A DNA stretch of 64,000 bases from Granulicella aggregans (GTDB lineage Bacteria; Acidobacteriota; Terriglobia; Terriglobales; Acidobacteriaceae). A program made the translations under genes and the position numbers. The notes under the pieces are model-generated. The model had not been told where the DNA came from. It worked only from the letters and a program-made list of their open reading frames with translations, and did no database searches. Of the stretch, positions 38,306 through 45,370 are shown one piece after another. The stretch lies in NCBI RefSeq assembly GCF_014203275.1, contig NZ_JACHIP010000005.1, positions 558,001-622,000 of the forward strand, given 5' to 3'. Position 1 is the stretch's first letter. Each line of letters opens with the position of its first letter.

Positions 38306-38663
38306 GATTACCTATCGGCATTTGTCGGCGAATCCCGAGTCTCGATTTTTATTGGATCATCGCACTTCGTAGACCATTCCCGCTATGCCATCTCCCAGCA
38401 GTTCCAGATCGATCCGTTGCCGATCTTCCCCCGGGTTGCTTAACGCGCAACGTCCACGACGAGTCTCCGGGGGATCGTAACTAGGGCGACGACACCGAAC
38501 TTTTCACTGCGCAATTTCCACAATGCCTGCCACGCAACCCGGTTATGGAAATCAGATGACAGGATCCCGAAACGTTTCCATGAATGGATGGCAAAGGCAT
38601 GTGGCAAAAACTCTATTGCGGTCGACGGCGCGCGAACATTTATGCAACGACGCCTCATCGTCG
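38306..38663. other. Intergenic region, probable promoter of the hybrid-kinase operon
   Basis: These 358 bases lie between the kinase start and the tautomerase stop, both on the minus strand. No convincing coding frame, RNA gene or repeat is visible. The promoter of the 31214-38305 operon should be here, but no specific element stands out. Confidence 0.4.
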
Positions 38664-39041
38664 TTAGACCCATGGCTCACCGTTGCCAAATGACCAATCA
38701 GAGCGGTCGACGAAGACCATGTTGATCATGATGTCATCAGGGCGGACGGAGAGTTTGCTCTTCAATTCGTCGGCGATAAACCGGAAGAAGGCAAGCTTTG
38801 ATTCCTTATTGTTCCCAACGGTGCTGGTCACCTGAATCAAGAGGAAGTCAGTCGATCTATCCCACCCGAGAAACTTGAGGTCGTAGATCAGATTGTCTGG
38901 TGTCTGTTCGTTGATGACGATGAAGCGATCACCATCGGGCGCCTTCAGGACATCGACAATTCCCTTATAAACGATGTCAGCCAAAGTGGCGCGGTACTCG
39001 GCGGTCTTACCCTTTAGTAAATCAATACGTGCAAACGGCAT
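38664..39041 (-). CDS. Tautomerase-family protein
   Basis: The ATG at 39039-39041 is chosen over an upstream one because AAGGAG precedes it and because it yields MPFARIDLLKGK, putting the catalytic Pro at position 1 after Met removal, as in 4-oxalocrotonate-tautomerase-like enzymes. The 125-residue product is about twice the length of the short forms and matches the longer tautomerase_2-type proteins (RFIVINEQTPDNLIYD, LIQVTSTVGNNKESKLAFF). The reaction would be keto-enol tautomerisation or a related step; the substrate is unknown. It is divergent from the MarR gene, with a palindromic element between them. Confidence 0.82.
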   Translation of the reverse strand: MPFARIDLLKGKTAEYRATLADIVYKGIVDVLKAPDGDRFIVINEQTPDNLIYDLKFLGWDRSTDFLLIQVTSTVGNNKESKLAFFRFIADELKSKLSVRPDDIMINMVFVDRSDWSFGNGEPWV

Positions 39042-39199
39042 CGACGTCTCCTTGGAATGCGGATCAGGTGAGAGGGTTGAAACGAACGACTGCGCCTGAG
39101 AGAGCACAGTCACCGGTCGCGAGGAGAATTGCTCCTATAGAAGCGTGGGACAGCGGCTCTATCCAATCGAAGTCTTGGAGCGACTCAACAAACGCCATC

Positions 39200-39214
39200 A
39201 TACAGTGTCGCTGT
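39200..39214. promoter_or_regulatory. Candidate MarR operator, copy 1
   Basis: ATACAGTGTCGCTGT lies in the divergent region between the tautomerase and MarR genes. It matches the near-perfect palindrome at 40208-40228 (ATACAGTGTGACTGT) at 13 of 15 positions. Position and similarity suggest that the MarR protein binds both sites. Confidence 0.5.
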
Positions 39215-39306
39215 CCATTCAATAGTCTATGAAATCGACGCCGATGAATACGTTTCTCGTACGCGTCAGGAGATCCACTCGCGGTGGGATCCGTTAGACT
39301 TTTGCT

Positions 39307-39783
39307 ATGCAATTTCTCACTTCTAAGCGAAGCGTATCGATGAACATGCTTGGAACAGCAGAACGCCTTCGAAGAATCCTAAGCCAATGGGTGCGTGTCA
39401 CTCGCGATCAGACAGGGACGCCCACCACCGCTCAACTTGAGACGCTATGGCTCCTCGACAATGGTGGACCGGCAAGTATTGCCACTTTGGCGGATCGTCG
39501 CTCGGTGAAGCATCAGAGTATGCGTCTGGTCATCGAGCAGCTACTGATAGAGAAAACTGCCTTAAAGAAGACAGACCCTCAAGATCGGAGAAATCAGATC
39601 GTGAGCATTACAAGCAAGGGTCGCTCTCTCGTGCGGCAGGAGCAACGCACCCGCGCCCTCTGGATCGGGGGTCTCCTGCAAACCTGTACCACCGAGGAAT
39701 TGGGCCACGTCATCGCGGCCATAGACACCCTCGAGCGACTCCTCGATAGAGCTCCAGCGAGGGCGCCTTCTACGCCAGCTTGA
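39307..39783 (+). CDS. MarR-family transcriptional regulator
   Basis: A 158-residue winged-helix protein. It has a helical dimerisation start (AERLRRILSQWVRVTR), recognition region IATLADRRSVKHQSMRLVIE, and the wing DPQDRRNQIVSITSKGRSL, which is characteristic of MarR proteins. A second in-frame start at MNMLGTAE is possible; no strong ribosome site decides. It is divergent from the tautomerase gene and its 3' end overlaps the convergent SnoaL-like gene by 14 bases. The shared palindromes upstream of both neighbours suggest it controls the tautomerase, the SnoaL-like gene and itself, probably de-repressed by a small aromatic or electrophilic ligand (inference). Confidence 0.88.
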   Translation: MQFLTSKRSVSMNMLGTAERLRRILSQWVRVTRDQTGTPTTAQLETLWLLDNGGPASIATLADRRSVKHQSMRLVIEQLLIEKTALKKTDPQDRRNQIVSITSKGRSLVRQEQRTRALWIGGLLQTCTTEELGHVIAAIDTLERLLDRAPARAPSTPA

Positions 39784-40183
39784 GGCTCGCGATCAACGAT
39801 CCCAGGGTGTTGAGTCCCCAGTGTTCGACATATTGCCCATTGGCGAGCCTCACGATGTCAATTACATCGATAGCAATCGCTTTCCCGGTGGCGGCAGCCC
39901 CAAGCAATGTTGCTTCATGGACCCCGCTGATCGTCTTGCGAGTCGTGACCTTATCTCCCTCGGCAATCTGGTCATGAATGACAACACGGAGATCAGACAA
40001 GGCTGGCCTGAGGATGTTTTGAAAAGTGTGCCACATGCCATCAGGTCCGCTCGACATCCCTTTGGGAGCAGAGTGGTTGATGAATCCATCCGCCATCAAC
40101 TCCCTGAAGACTTCCTCATTTCCTTCTTGTATGACCTGCAGATTGAACCGTCGGACGACTGCTTTATTCATTTCAAGAGACAC
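39770..40183 (-). CDS. SnoaL-like ester cyclase-family protein
   Basis: The GTG start at 40181-40183 follows AAGGAG at good spacing. The 137-residue protein has the cone-shaped alpha+beta barrel pattern of the SnoaL/NTF2-like family: NKAVVRRFNLQVIQEGNEEVFRELMADGFINHS at the start (read in parts), and IDVIDIVRLANGQYVEHWG near the end. Family members include polyketide cyclases and many enzymes or binders of unknown substrate. Its start lies 24 bases from a palindrome that matches a site next to the MarR gene, so it is probably part of the same regulon. Confidence 0.85.
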   Translation of the reverse strand: MSLEMNKAVVRRFNLQVIQEGNEEVFRELMADGFINHSAPKGMSSGPDGMWHTFQNILRPALSDLRVVIHDQIAEGDKVTTRKTISGVHEATLLGAAATGKAIAIDVIDIVRLANGQYVEHWGLNTLGSLIASLKLA

Positions 40184-40207
40184 AGAAATCTCCTTCGCAC
40201 GTAGCTA

Positions 40208-40228
40208 ATATACAGTGTGACTGTATAT
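40208..40228. promoter_or_regulatory. Candidate MarR operator, copy 2 (perfect palindrome)
   Basis: Arms ATATACAGT (40208-40216) and ACTGTATAT (40220-40228) are perfectly complementary around GTG. The site is 24 bases upstream of the SnoaL-like start, where it would cover the promoter. It resembles the site at 39200-39214. The stretch from here to 40401 shows no supported gene. Confidence 0.6.
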
Positions 40229-40401
40229 ATCCTCAATGTTTGATGAATCGCTGGCCTCCCGGGCGGCTGCGAGGGTGGACGCCGAGCGATGGCTCATTTT
40301 GACGTGAGCTCCAGGAACGCCCCATAGAACGACAAGTTTGTGTTTGGCTGTCGTGCTTGCTCGATGAGTGCCCTGGCCTGCTCCCGCCTTCACTGCGGGC
40401 T

Positions 40402-41178
40402 TTACTGGCTGTCGGGACTGGCTAACGATTCTGCAGCTGGCCAAGCGTAGAGATATCCACTTCCGCGCACGCTGCGTATTCGTTCCGTTCCGTCCTTCTG
40501 TGGACCGAGCTTCCTGCGTAGATTGCTTATATGCAGGTCGATGCTCCGATCGAACGGTGAAAACTTTCGTTCAAGTACGCGCTCTACAAGCATCTCGCGA
40601 GTAAGGACTTTGCCGGCCGAATCGAGAAATTGCCGCAGCAAATCGAATTCAGCGGAGGTCAACCTGACATCGAGTCCATCTTTCTTTACGACTCGATTGC
40701 CCATATCCAACTCAAGATTGCCCGAAACAAGAACTGGTGGCCGGTGAGAAGTGCTCTCCTTCGACTGCCAGCCGGATCTACGCAGGATGGCCGAGATGCG
40801 CGCGACCAGCTCGCGAGGGCTGAAGGGTTTCGCCAAATAGTCATCCGCGCCAAGTTCCAAGCCAAAGATGCGGTCAAATTCATCGCCCCTCGCGGTCAGC
40901 ATCAGAACCGGCGTCGTGATCTGCTTCCTGAGTTCGCGCAGAACATCGAATCCCTTCCGGTCCGGGAGCATGACGTCCAGCACGATGAGTTGGAAGTCGC
41001 CCGAGATTGCTGCCCTTTCACCCGCCATTCCTGAATGAACTGCAGTCGAGAGAAACCCTTCGTCGCCGAGATATTGGGCGATCAGCTGACAGAGCTCCCT
41101 GTCATCATCCACGATGAGGAGATGCGGCTTCGCCGCTAAAACTGGGACGGCCGATGTTCCATCTATACCTTGAGCCAT
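40402..41178 (-). CDS. OmpR-family response regulator (CpxR-like)
   Basis: About 258 residues from the ATG at 41176-41178; a longer start at 41238 is possible. The receiver has HLLIVDDDREL, phospho-acceptor VLDVMLPDRKG and DDYLAKPFSPREL. The C-terminal winged helix carries LTSAEFDLLRQFLDSAGKVLTR, SIDLHISNLRRKLG and RSVRGSGYLYAWP, as in OmpR/PhoB regulators, closest in feel to CpxR. It is downstream of the His-rich peptide gene (99-base gap) and of the matching sensor kinase, all on one strand. The boxes at 41671-41688 and 43363-43380 fit a CpxR-type site. Confidence 0.92.
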   Translation of the reverse strand: MAQGIDGTSAVPVLAAKPHLLIVDDDRELCQLIAQYLGDEGFLSTAVHSGMAGERAAISGDFQLIVLDVMLPDRKGFDVLRELRKQITTPVLMLTARGDEFDRIFGLELGADDYLAKPFSPRELVARISAILRRSGWQSKESTSHRPPVLVSGNLELDMGNRVVKKDGLDVRLTSAEFDLLRQFLDSAGKVLTREMLVERVLERKFSPFDRSIDLHISNLRRKLGPQKDGTERIRSVRGSGYLYAWPAAESLASPDSQ

Positions 41179-41277
41179 GCCAATTGCCTCTGATAAATCA
41201 TACTTGCCTGTAGCAGTAGGAACGGCCAAGCCGTACATCCTGACGCTAATCCTGAATGGTCTGCAATCGAGCGAGGT

Positions 41278-41466
41278 TCACACGGAGGGGCCGGAGCTCG
41301 CTCTAGACTGCTGAGAACGTATCCCGCTCGGATGGGCGTGAGGCCGGCTGGAGCGATCGTGGATGCGAGGAGATCTATCGTGATAGACAGGTTGGATGGA
41401 ATGAGCCCATGCGGAAGGTGCGCTGAGCGTCAACAGATAAATGGCAATGAGTTGATGTTTCTTCAT
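41278..41466 (-). CDS. Small secreted His-rich peptide between kinase and regulator
   Basis: The ATG at 41464-41466 follows GGAG with 7 bases spacing; an upstream in-frame Met lacks such a site. The 62-residue product begins with a textbook signal peptide (MKKHQLIAIYLLTLSAPSA, cleavage after AWA). The mature 41 residues are basic and His-rich with a small internal repeat: HDRSPRIHDRSSRPHAH. No cysteines. I do not recognise a family. Sitting between a CpxA-like kinase and its regulator, it occupies the conceptual place of CpxP-like accessory proteins without resembling them; a periplasmic metal-binding or signalling role is possible. That it is translated is inferred from the ribosome site and signal peptide. 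Confidence 0.65.
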   Translation of the reverse strand: MKKHQLIAIYLLTLSAPSAWAHSIQPVYHDRSPRIHDRSSRPHAHPSGIRSQQSRASSGPSV

Positions 41467-41605
41467 TGATATCTCCAAATGGGTGAACGGAGTTATGGAC
41501 AATCGCTACTGCCAGGTGGCAGCCGGGCGTTCCTGTGAGCTATTGATGAACCGAGCAGAAACGGAGGTAAGCTCTCGAGCCGATAAGTCACCGCCTCCAC
41601 ATGAG

Positions 41606-41656
41606 CTTTACGGCGATGTCTCAGTGTGAAGGGGACACCAGGGCATCGCCGTAAAG
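41606..41656. other. Long stem-loop between sensor kinase and peptide genes
   Basis: CTTTACGGCGATG (41606-41618) and CATCGCCGTAAAG (41644-41656) are perfectly complementary 13-base arms around a 25-base loop. Neither strand has a following T-run, so this is not a standard intrinsic terminator. It could be a leader-RNA structure of the peptide/regulator transcript, an mRNA-stability element, or a protein site. The rest of the 41467-41800 gap has no gene; a shorter inverted repeat CTGCCA-GG-TGGCAG lies at 41509-41522. Confidence 0.6.
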
Positions 41657-41670
41657 AAGAGTCAGACGTA

Positions 41671-41688
41671 TGTAAGGATTTGTATAGA
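41671..41688 (+). promoter_or_regulatory. Candidate response-regulator box 1 (CpxR-like)
   Basis: TGTAAGGATTTGTATAGA is identical, in opposite orientation, to the 18 bases at 43363-43380. It contains GTAAG-N5-GTATA, close to the GTAAA-N5-GTAAA pattern known for CpxR. Both copies also share CAGAC five bases further out. It lies in the gap after the kinase gene, upstream of the peptide and regulator genes. Confidence 0.55.
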
Positions 41689-41800
41689 AGCGGATCCGTA
41701 AATAAAGAGTAGGAATACCCGTGAGAAGACCTACTCCTTCCTTTTCCTTCCATGGGGAGGCAGGGAGACGAAGCAGCGCGTGCGACCTGCCTCTAACGGC

Positions 41801-43282
41801 CTACGCTCGATGTTTGGTCGGCGGACTTAGCTCAAGTAGTTGTGCTGGATCGAGAGGATCTGTTTCGTCTCGTGCCGTACCGAGATCGATAGGCAGTCGG
41901 ATAGTGACTTCAAGCCCTGTAGGCCGGAGATTCGAAGCGGTAATCGTGCCGCCATGTAAACGAATTGCCTCAGCGGCAATCGTGAGACCGAGACCGTTCC
42001 CATCTGGACTTTGCCCTTCAACCTCGATTCGATAAAAGGGTTGAAAGATCGCGCTGAGGGCGGCCTCCGGGACCCCAGGACCATAGTCGCGTATGGTGAG
42101 AATTGCGAGCAGTTCCAACTTGTCCCTATCCAACACAACCTCGACGTTGGTTCCCGATTGAGTAAATCGGACTGCATTACGAATGACATTCTCACAAGCG
42201 CTTCGAAGGGCATGTGGATCGGCGTTCTTGATAGAGCATTCGGCTCTAGCGCTGAAACTGACCGACTTGTCTGACGCTTCGGTTTCAAAGTTGCAATCAG
42301 CGACCGTCCACTCGACGAGCTGGACAAGGTCAACATCTTCTCTCTCAGTAGACGAAAGTCCCGACTCCATACGAGAGAGCGCCAAGAGCTGACCAATCAA
42401 GAGATCAATTCTGGCGACATCGCGATCCAGATGCTCCAGCATATCGTTGGCGTCAACCGCGCAGCGTTCTCTCAGCATCGCGACCACCAGATTGATCCTG
42501 GCCAGTGGGGATCGCAACTCATGGGACACGGAGTTCAAAAGGCTCCGCTGCGCTTCGATCAACGATTCAAGCCGGTCGACCATGGAATCGAAGTCTTTCG
42601 CCAGAGCTGACAATTCATCGAAACGTTTCGCCACCCTGCCTGGCACACGTGCCTTCAGGTCTCCTTGCGCAACCTTTCGGGCCGTTGACTGGATGCTGTG
42701 GATGGGTGCCGCTATGTGGTACGCAAGGGCAAAGCAAAGTACCGTGACCAAAAGCATCAGCCCGACCGCATACGGAAGATTCCTTCCCCACAGAGCTTCG
42801 ATCAGCGCGATCCGAACGGACTTCCTGAGATAAATAAGCAGGATGTACGGACGGCCTGAAGCAGAGACCAATTTGTATGCAGCGATATTGTTCCCGAGCA
42901 TGACGAGTTGGTCGTTCCGTGCTGCGCGGGCGACACTAAGACCTTCATTGGTCAGGGAAGCGCCCAACACGTCTTTGTAGAATCCGTCGAGCAGGAAAAT
43001 CCGGCGGTTCTGGTAACCATCGCGCTGAGAAAAACGATCAAACGCTTCAGCTCCACCTACTTCGTATGTCCGGACGGCCTCCGCCGCGAGGATGGGAGCA
43101 ATCGTTGCATACATGCTCGGCGCGGATACCTGTCGAATGCCTTTCAGATCGTTTATGAGAAACACCGTCGCGAATATGCCCCACGCGGCAATCCAGAACC
43201 ACAGGAAGATGGTGATGAAGAGTCGATACATGGGCACCCGTGCTTTCAGCCAACCCAGCCGATTATGACGATGGTGAAGCAC
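41801..43282 (-). CDS. Sensor histidine kinase (CpxA-like)
   Basis: The GTG at 43280-43282 is chosen because GAGAGGAGG precedes it directly; the same frame opens earlier at a TTG (43303). The 493-residue product has membrane helix 1 (LFITIFLWFWIAAWGIFATVF), a periplasmic sensor of about 130 residues, helix 2 (LPYAVGLMLLVTVLCFALAYH), and a HAMP linker. HisKA has SVSHELRSPLARINL with the phospho-accepting His, and HATPase_c has ENVIRNAVRF, RDYGPGVP and GNGLGLTIA. The ELRSPLARI and HAMP style match the CpxA/EnvZ class. It should phosphorylate the OmpR-type regulator encoded downstream. Confidence 0.92.
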   Translation of the reverse strand: MLHHRHNRLGWLKARVPMYRLFITIFLWFWIAAWGIFATVFLINDLKGIRQVSAPSMYATIAPILAAEAVRTYEVGGAEAFDRFSQRDGYQNRRIFLLDGFYKDVLGASLTNEGLSVARAARNDQLVMLGNNIAAYKLVSASGRPYILLIYLRKSVRIALIEALWGRNLPYAVGLMLLVTVLCFALAYHIAAPIHSIQSTARKVAQGDLKARVPGRVAKRFDELSALAKDFDSMVDRLESLIEAQRSLLNSVSHELRSPLARINLVVAMLRERCAVDANDMLEHLDRDVARIDLLIGQLLALSRMESGLSSTEREDVDLVQLVEWTVADCNFETEASDKSVSFSARAECSIKNADPHALRSACENVIRNAVRFTQSGTNVEVVLDRDKLELLAILTIRDYGPGVPEAALSAIFQPFYRIEVEGQSPDGNGLGLTIAAEAIRLHGGTITASNLRPTGLEVTIRLPIDLGTARDETDPLDPAQLLELSPPTKHRA

Positions 43283-43362
43283 GTGTCCTCCTCTCAACGA
43301 CAACTAATCCCTGCTTTGATATATACGACAACGGACCGTCTGCGCGCGGACATGGCCCCGAG

Positions 43363-43380
43363 TCTATACAAATCCTTACA
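43363..43380 (-). promoter_or_regulatory. Candidate response-regulator box 2 (CpxR-like)
   Basis: Read on the minus strand, TGTAAGGATTTGTATAGA lies about 80 bases upstream of the sensor-kinase start and matches box 1 (41671-41688) at all 18 bases. It is in the 259-base divergent gap toward the small peptide gene at 43542, so it could control genes on both sides. Confidence 0.6.
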
Positions 43381-43541
43381 GATGTCTGTTCCTCCGAAGC
43401 ACGTAGCAGCCACGGTGCTCGCACGCTGAGGCGTGGTTCATGCCAACGACTTCGCTGCCTACAAAACCTTACGAAGCGCCGACTTTTCTAAACAGGGCAA
43501 TACCTTTAGGGCCAGTAGGGTCTACCTAGAGGGCGAGTGGA

Positions 43542-43640
43542 ATGAAGACAAGCATGTGGGTTGTCGCATTGTCCGGCTTGGCGGTCGCGCTTTCGATGAC
43601 ACCCGCCAGTAGCAATTCTCAAGAAAGTTCCGTGGGTTAG
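43542..43640 (+). CDS. Very small secreted peptide (32 aa)
   Basis: ATG at 43542 with AGAGGGCGAG upstream; the frame ends with TAG at 43638-43640, five bases before the next gene. It encodes MKTSMWVVALSGLAVALSM, then a short Ser-rich tail: a signal peptide with almost no mature part. It may be a leader peptide coupled to the following gene or a decayed start of a longer secreted protein. Too short for firm support. Confidence 0.35.
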   Translation: MKTSMWVVALSGLAVALSMTPASSNSQESSVG

Positions 43641-43645
43641 ACTCT

Positions 43646-44845
43646 ATGCCGCTATCGATTCAAAGTTCCGTCACATGCTGCCTCAAAGCATCGCGAGTCG
43701 TGATCTCCCAAGCGACTCTCAGGCACCGACGGGCAAGGGCCAAGTGGCTTCGTCCACCAGTTGCTCTGGGTTCTGTTTCACTCCTGCTCTTTTCTGTGAT
43801 CAGCGTTACGGTGCATGGTCAACAGAAGGTCGCAGAGTTGGATCTAGCAAGCAGTAGCTCGTTGCCGGATGCTCCGTTACCTCAATTCCCCGCGCAGAGC
43901 TCTACCGCTGCATCGTCCTCGGCGGAGGGCGCCGCCATTGTCTCCGGGGTCGTCCTCGATAGTAGTGGGGCCGCAATTCCCGGCGCGCACATCAGTCTGA
44001 CCAGTCGGGACCGAACTCAATCGCTCCGGCTCACCTCGGGAGGCGCCGGCGAATTTATCTTCACTGGGCTTCCGGCTGGTCGCTACCTCATCATGGTCAA
44101 TGCGAAAGGCTTCGCGCCGTTCACATCCACAGAGTTCGACCTGAGTTCCCGACAGGCATACGAAGTTCCGAACCTAACGCTCTCGGTTGGATCTACTGGA
44201 ACAGAAGTTACGGTCCGCCCCATCGAAGAGATTGCTGCGGAACAGATTAAGGCAGAGGAGAAGCAACGTTTCCTCGCAGTCATTCCGAATTTTTATATAA
44301 GCTACATTCCCGATCCAGCTCCGATGACAATCAGGCAAAAATTCTCACTCGCAAGTCGAGATACCTTCGATCCCATCTCCTTGATCGGGGTCGGTCTCGT
44401 CGCCGGAATCGAACAGGCAAATGATAAATATCCCGGCTACGGGTACGGAGCAGCGGGTTACGGCAAGCGCTTTGCCGCTCAATTTGGCGACGGGCGGACC
44501 AGTGACTTTTTGAGCCACGCGGTCTTCCCGTCACTCTTTCATCAGGATCCCCGTTACTTCTACCAAGGGACCGGAACCGTTAAATCTCGCTTGATCCATG
44601 CGGCAAGCTTTGCGATCATCACTCGCAGCGACAGCGGAAAGCCTATGCCGAACTACTCTTATTTTCTGGGAGATATCGGATCGGGTGCCCTCTCGAATCT
44701 GTACTATCCACATGCAGACCGGGGTATGGGACTCGTCTTCACCAACGCCGCTATCGGGATTGCCGGAAAAGCTGGTGGAACTATTATTCGCGAGTTCTTC
44801 TCAAAACGGCTCACAACGAATGTGCCTCCGTCCGGAACACAGTAG
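43646..44845 (+). CDS. Carboxypeptidase-regulatory-like envelope protein
   Basis: A 399-residue protein with an N-terminal basic region and hydrophobic export segment (ALGSVSLLLFSVISVTVHGQ). After a Ser/Pro-rich linker, residues about 93-185 form a carboxypeptidase-D regulatory-like (beta-sandwich) domain: GVVLDSSGAAIPGAHISLTS and GEFIFTGLPAGRYLIMVNAKGF. The C-terminal 200 residues carry a conserved-looking region (RQKFSLASRDTFDPISLIGV, FPSLFHQDPRYFYQGTG, SNLYYPHADRGMG) that I associate with acidobacterial proteins of unknown function, probably outer-membrane associated. There is no TonB plug or long barrel. It is near the CpxR-like box at 43363 but about 270 bases away. Confidence 0.75.
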   Translation: MPLSIQSSVTCCLKASRVVISQATLRHRRARAKWLRPPVALGSVSLLLFSVISVTVHGQQKVAELDLASSSSLPDAPLPQFPAQSSTAASSSAEGAAIVSGVVLDSSGAAIPGAHISLTSRDRTQSLRLTSGGAGEFIFTGLPAGRYLIMVNAKGFAPFTSTEFDLSSRQAYEVPNLTLSVGSTGTEVTVRPIEEIAAEQIKAEEKQRFLAVIPNFYISYIPDPAPMTIRQKFSLASRDTFDPISLIGVGLVAGIEQANDKYPGYGYGAAGYGKRFAAQFGDGRTSDFLSHAVFPSLFHQDPRYFYQGTGTVKSRLIHAASFAIITRSDSGKPMPNYSYFLGDIGSGALSNLYYPHADRGMGLVFTNAAIGIAGKAGGTIIREFFSKRLTTNVPPSGTQ

Positions 44846-45038
44846 ACACACAACCATGCGCATTTTTTGGATCATATTCGCCATCGACCTAGAGAGCTTC
44901 GATCGGATAACTCCCTCGAAGAAGAGTGCGCACCATCTTCTCTTGACTTCCCTATCCGTTCGCTCCTTCGCAATCGCCGGAACATCGCCCTGTCTCATTT
45001 ATCTTCAGGCCTACAAATCCTGACTGTCCGATGAGGAT

Positions 45039-45072
45039 TCCTGACAGCGGAGGCGGTCTTGCGCTGTCAGGA
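45039..45072. repeat. Perfect 11-bp inverted repeat
   Basis: TCCTGACAGCG (45039-45049) and CGCTGTCAGGA (45062-45072) pair perfectly across 12 bases; a further TCCTGAC lies at 45018-45024. It lies in the 44846-45370 gap. No T-run follows, so a regulator site for the downstream gene fits better than a terminator. The rest of the gap has only the 28-codon frame described next. Confidence 0.5.
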
Positions 45073-45092
45073 TATCCAAAGTGGAGGAGTCT

Positions 45093-45179
45093 ATGAAGCG
45101 AAACATATTGCTACATCTAAACCAGATTGCCTGGACGATGTCGTTCCTTGCAATTCGCATTGCCATTCTTATGAGCTAG
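45093..45179 (+). CDS. Possible small hydrophobic peptide (28 aa)
   Basis: ATG at 45093 preceded by GTGGAGGAG at normal spacing; TAG at 45177-45179. The product is basic at the start (MKRNILLHLNQIAW) and hydrophobic after, so it could be a membrane peptide or a decayed signal sequence. The strong ribosome site is the only support. The inverted repeat at 45039-45072 ends 20 bases before it. Confidence 0.3.
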   Translation: MKRNILLHLNQIAWTMSFLAIRIAILMS

Positions 45180-45370
45180 CCCCTCGGACCCCAGGAGTAA
45201 TCACTCATCTGAAGCTATCACCGGATATGATCTCGAATCTGGTCACTAAGAGGGGTGCCGTCCGGACTAAAGCTCGACAGACCAGTATTTTGAATTCCCC
45301 GCATGAAGCGGTGGCTGGCGCTGGCGTGGTGGACGATCAAACTGATTCGAGAATTTGTGTAGGAGGCAAA

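Noticed and set aside
37067..38443. Plus-strand frame of 458 codons opposite the propeller kinase
   Set aside because: No domain pattern; it is the antisense of repeated propeller blades that are unmistakable on the minus strand.
40205..40444. Minus-strand frame of 79 codons between the SnoaL-like and regulator genes
   Set aside because: Overlaps the regulator's 3' end and the operator palindrome, has no signal peptide or family feature, and no ribosome site.
41509..41522. CTGCCA-GG-TGGCAG as a terminator
   Set aside because: Short stem, two-base loop (sterically impossible as such) and no T-run; listed only as a minor inverted repeat.
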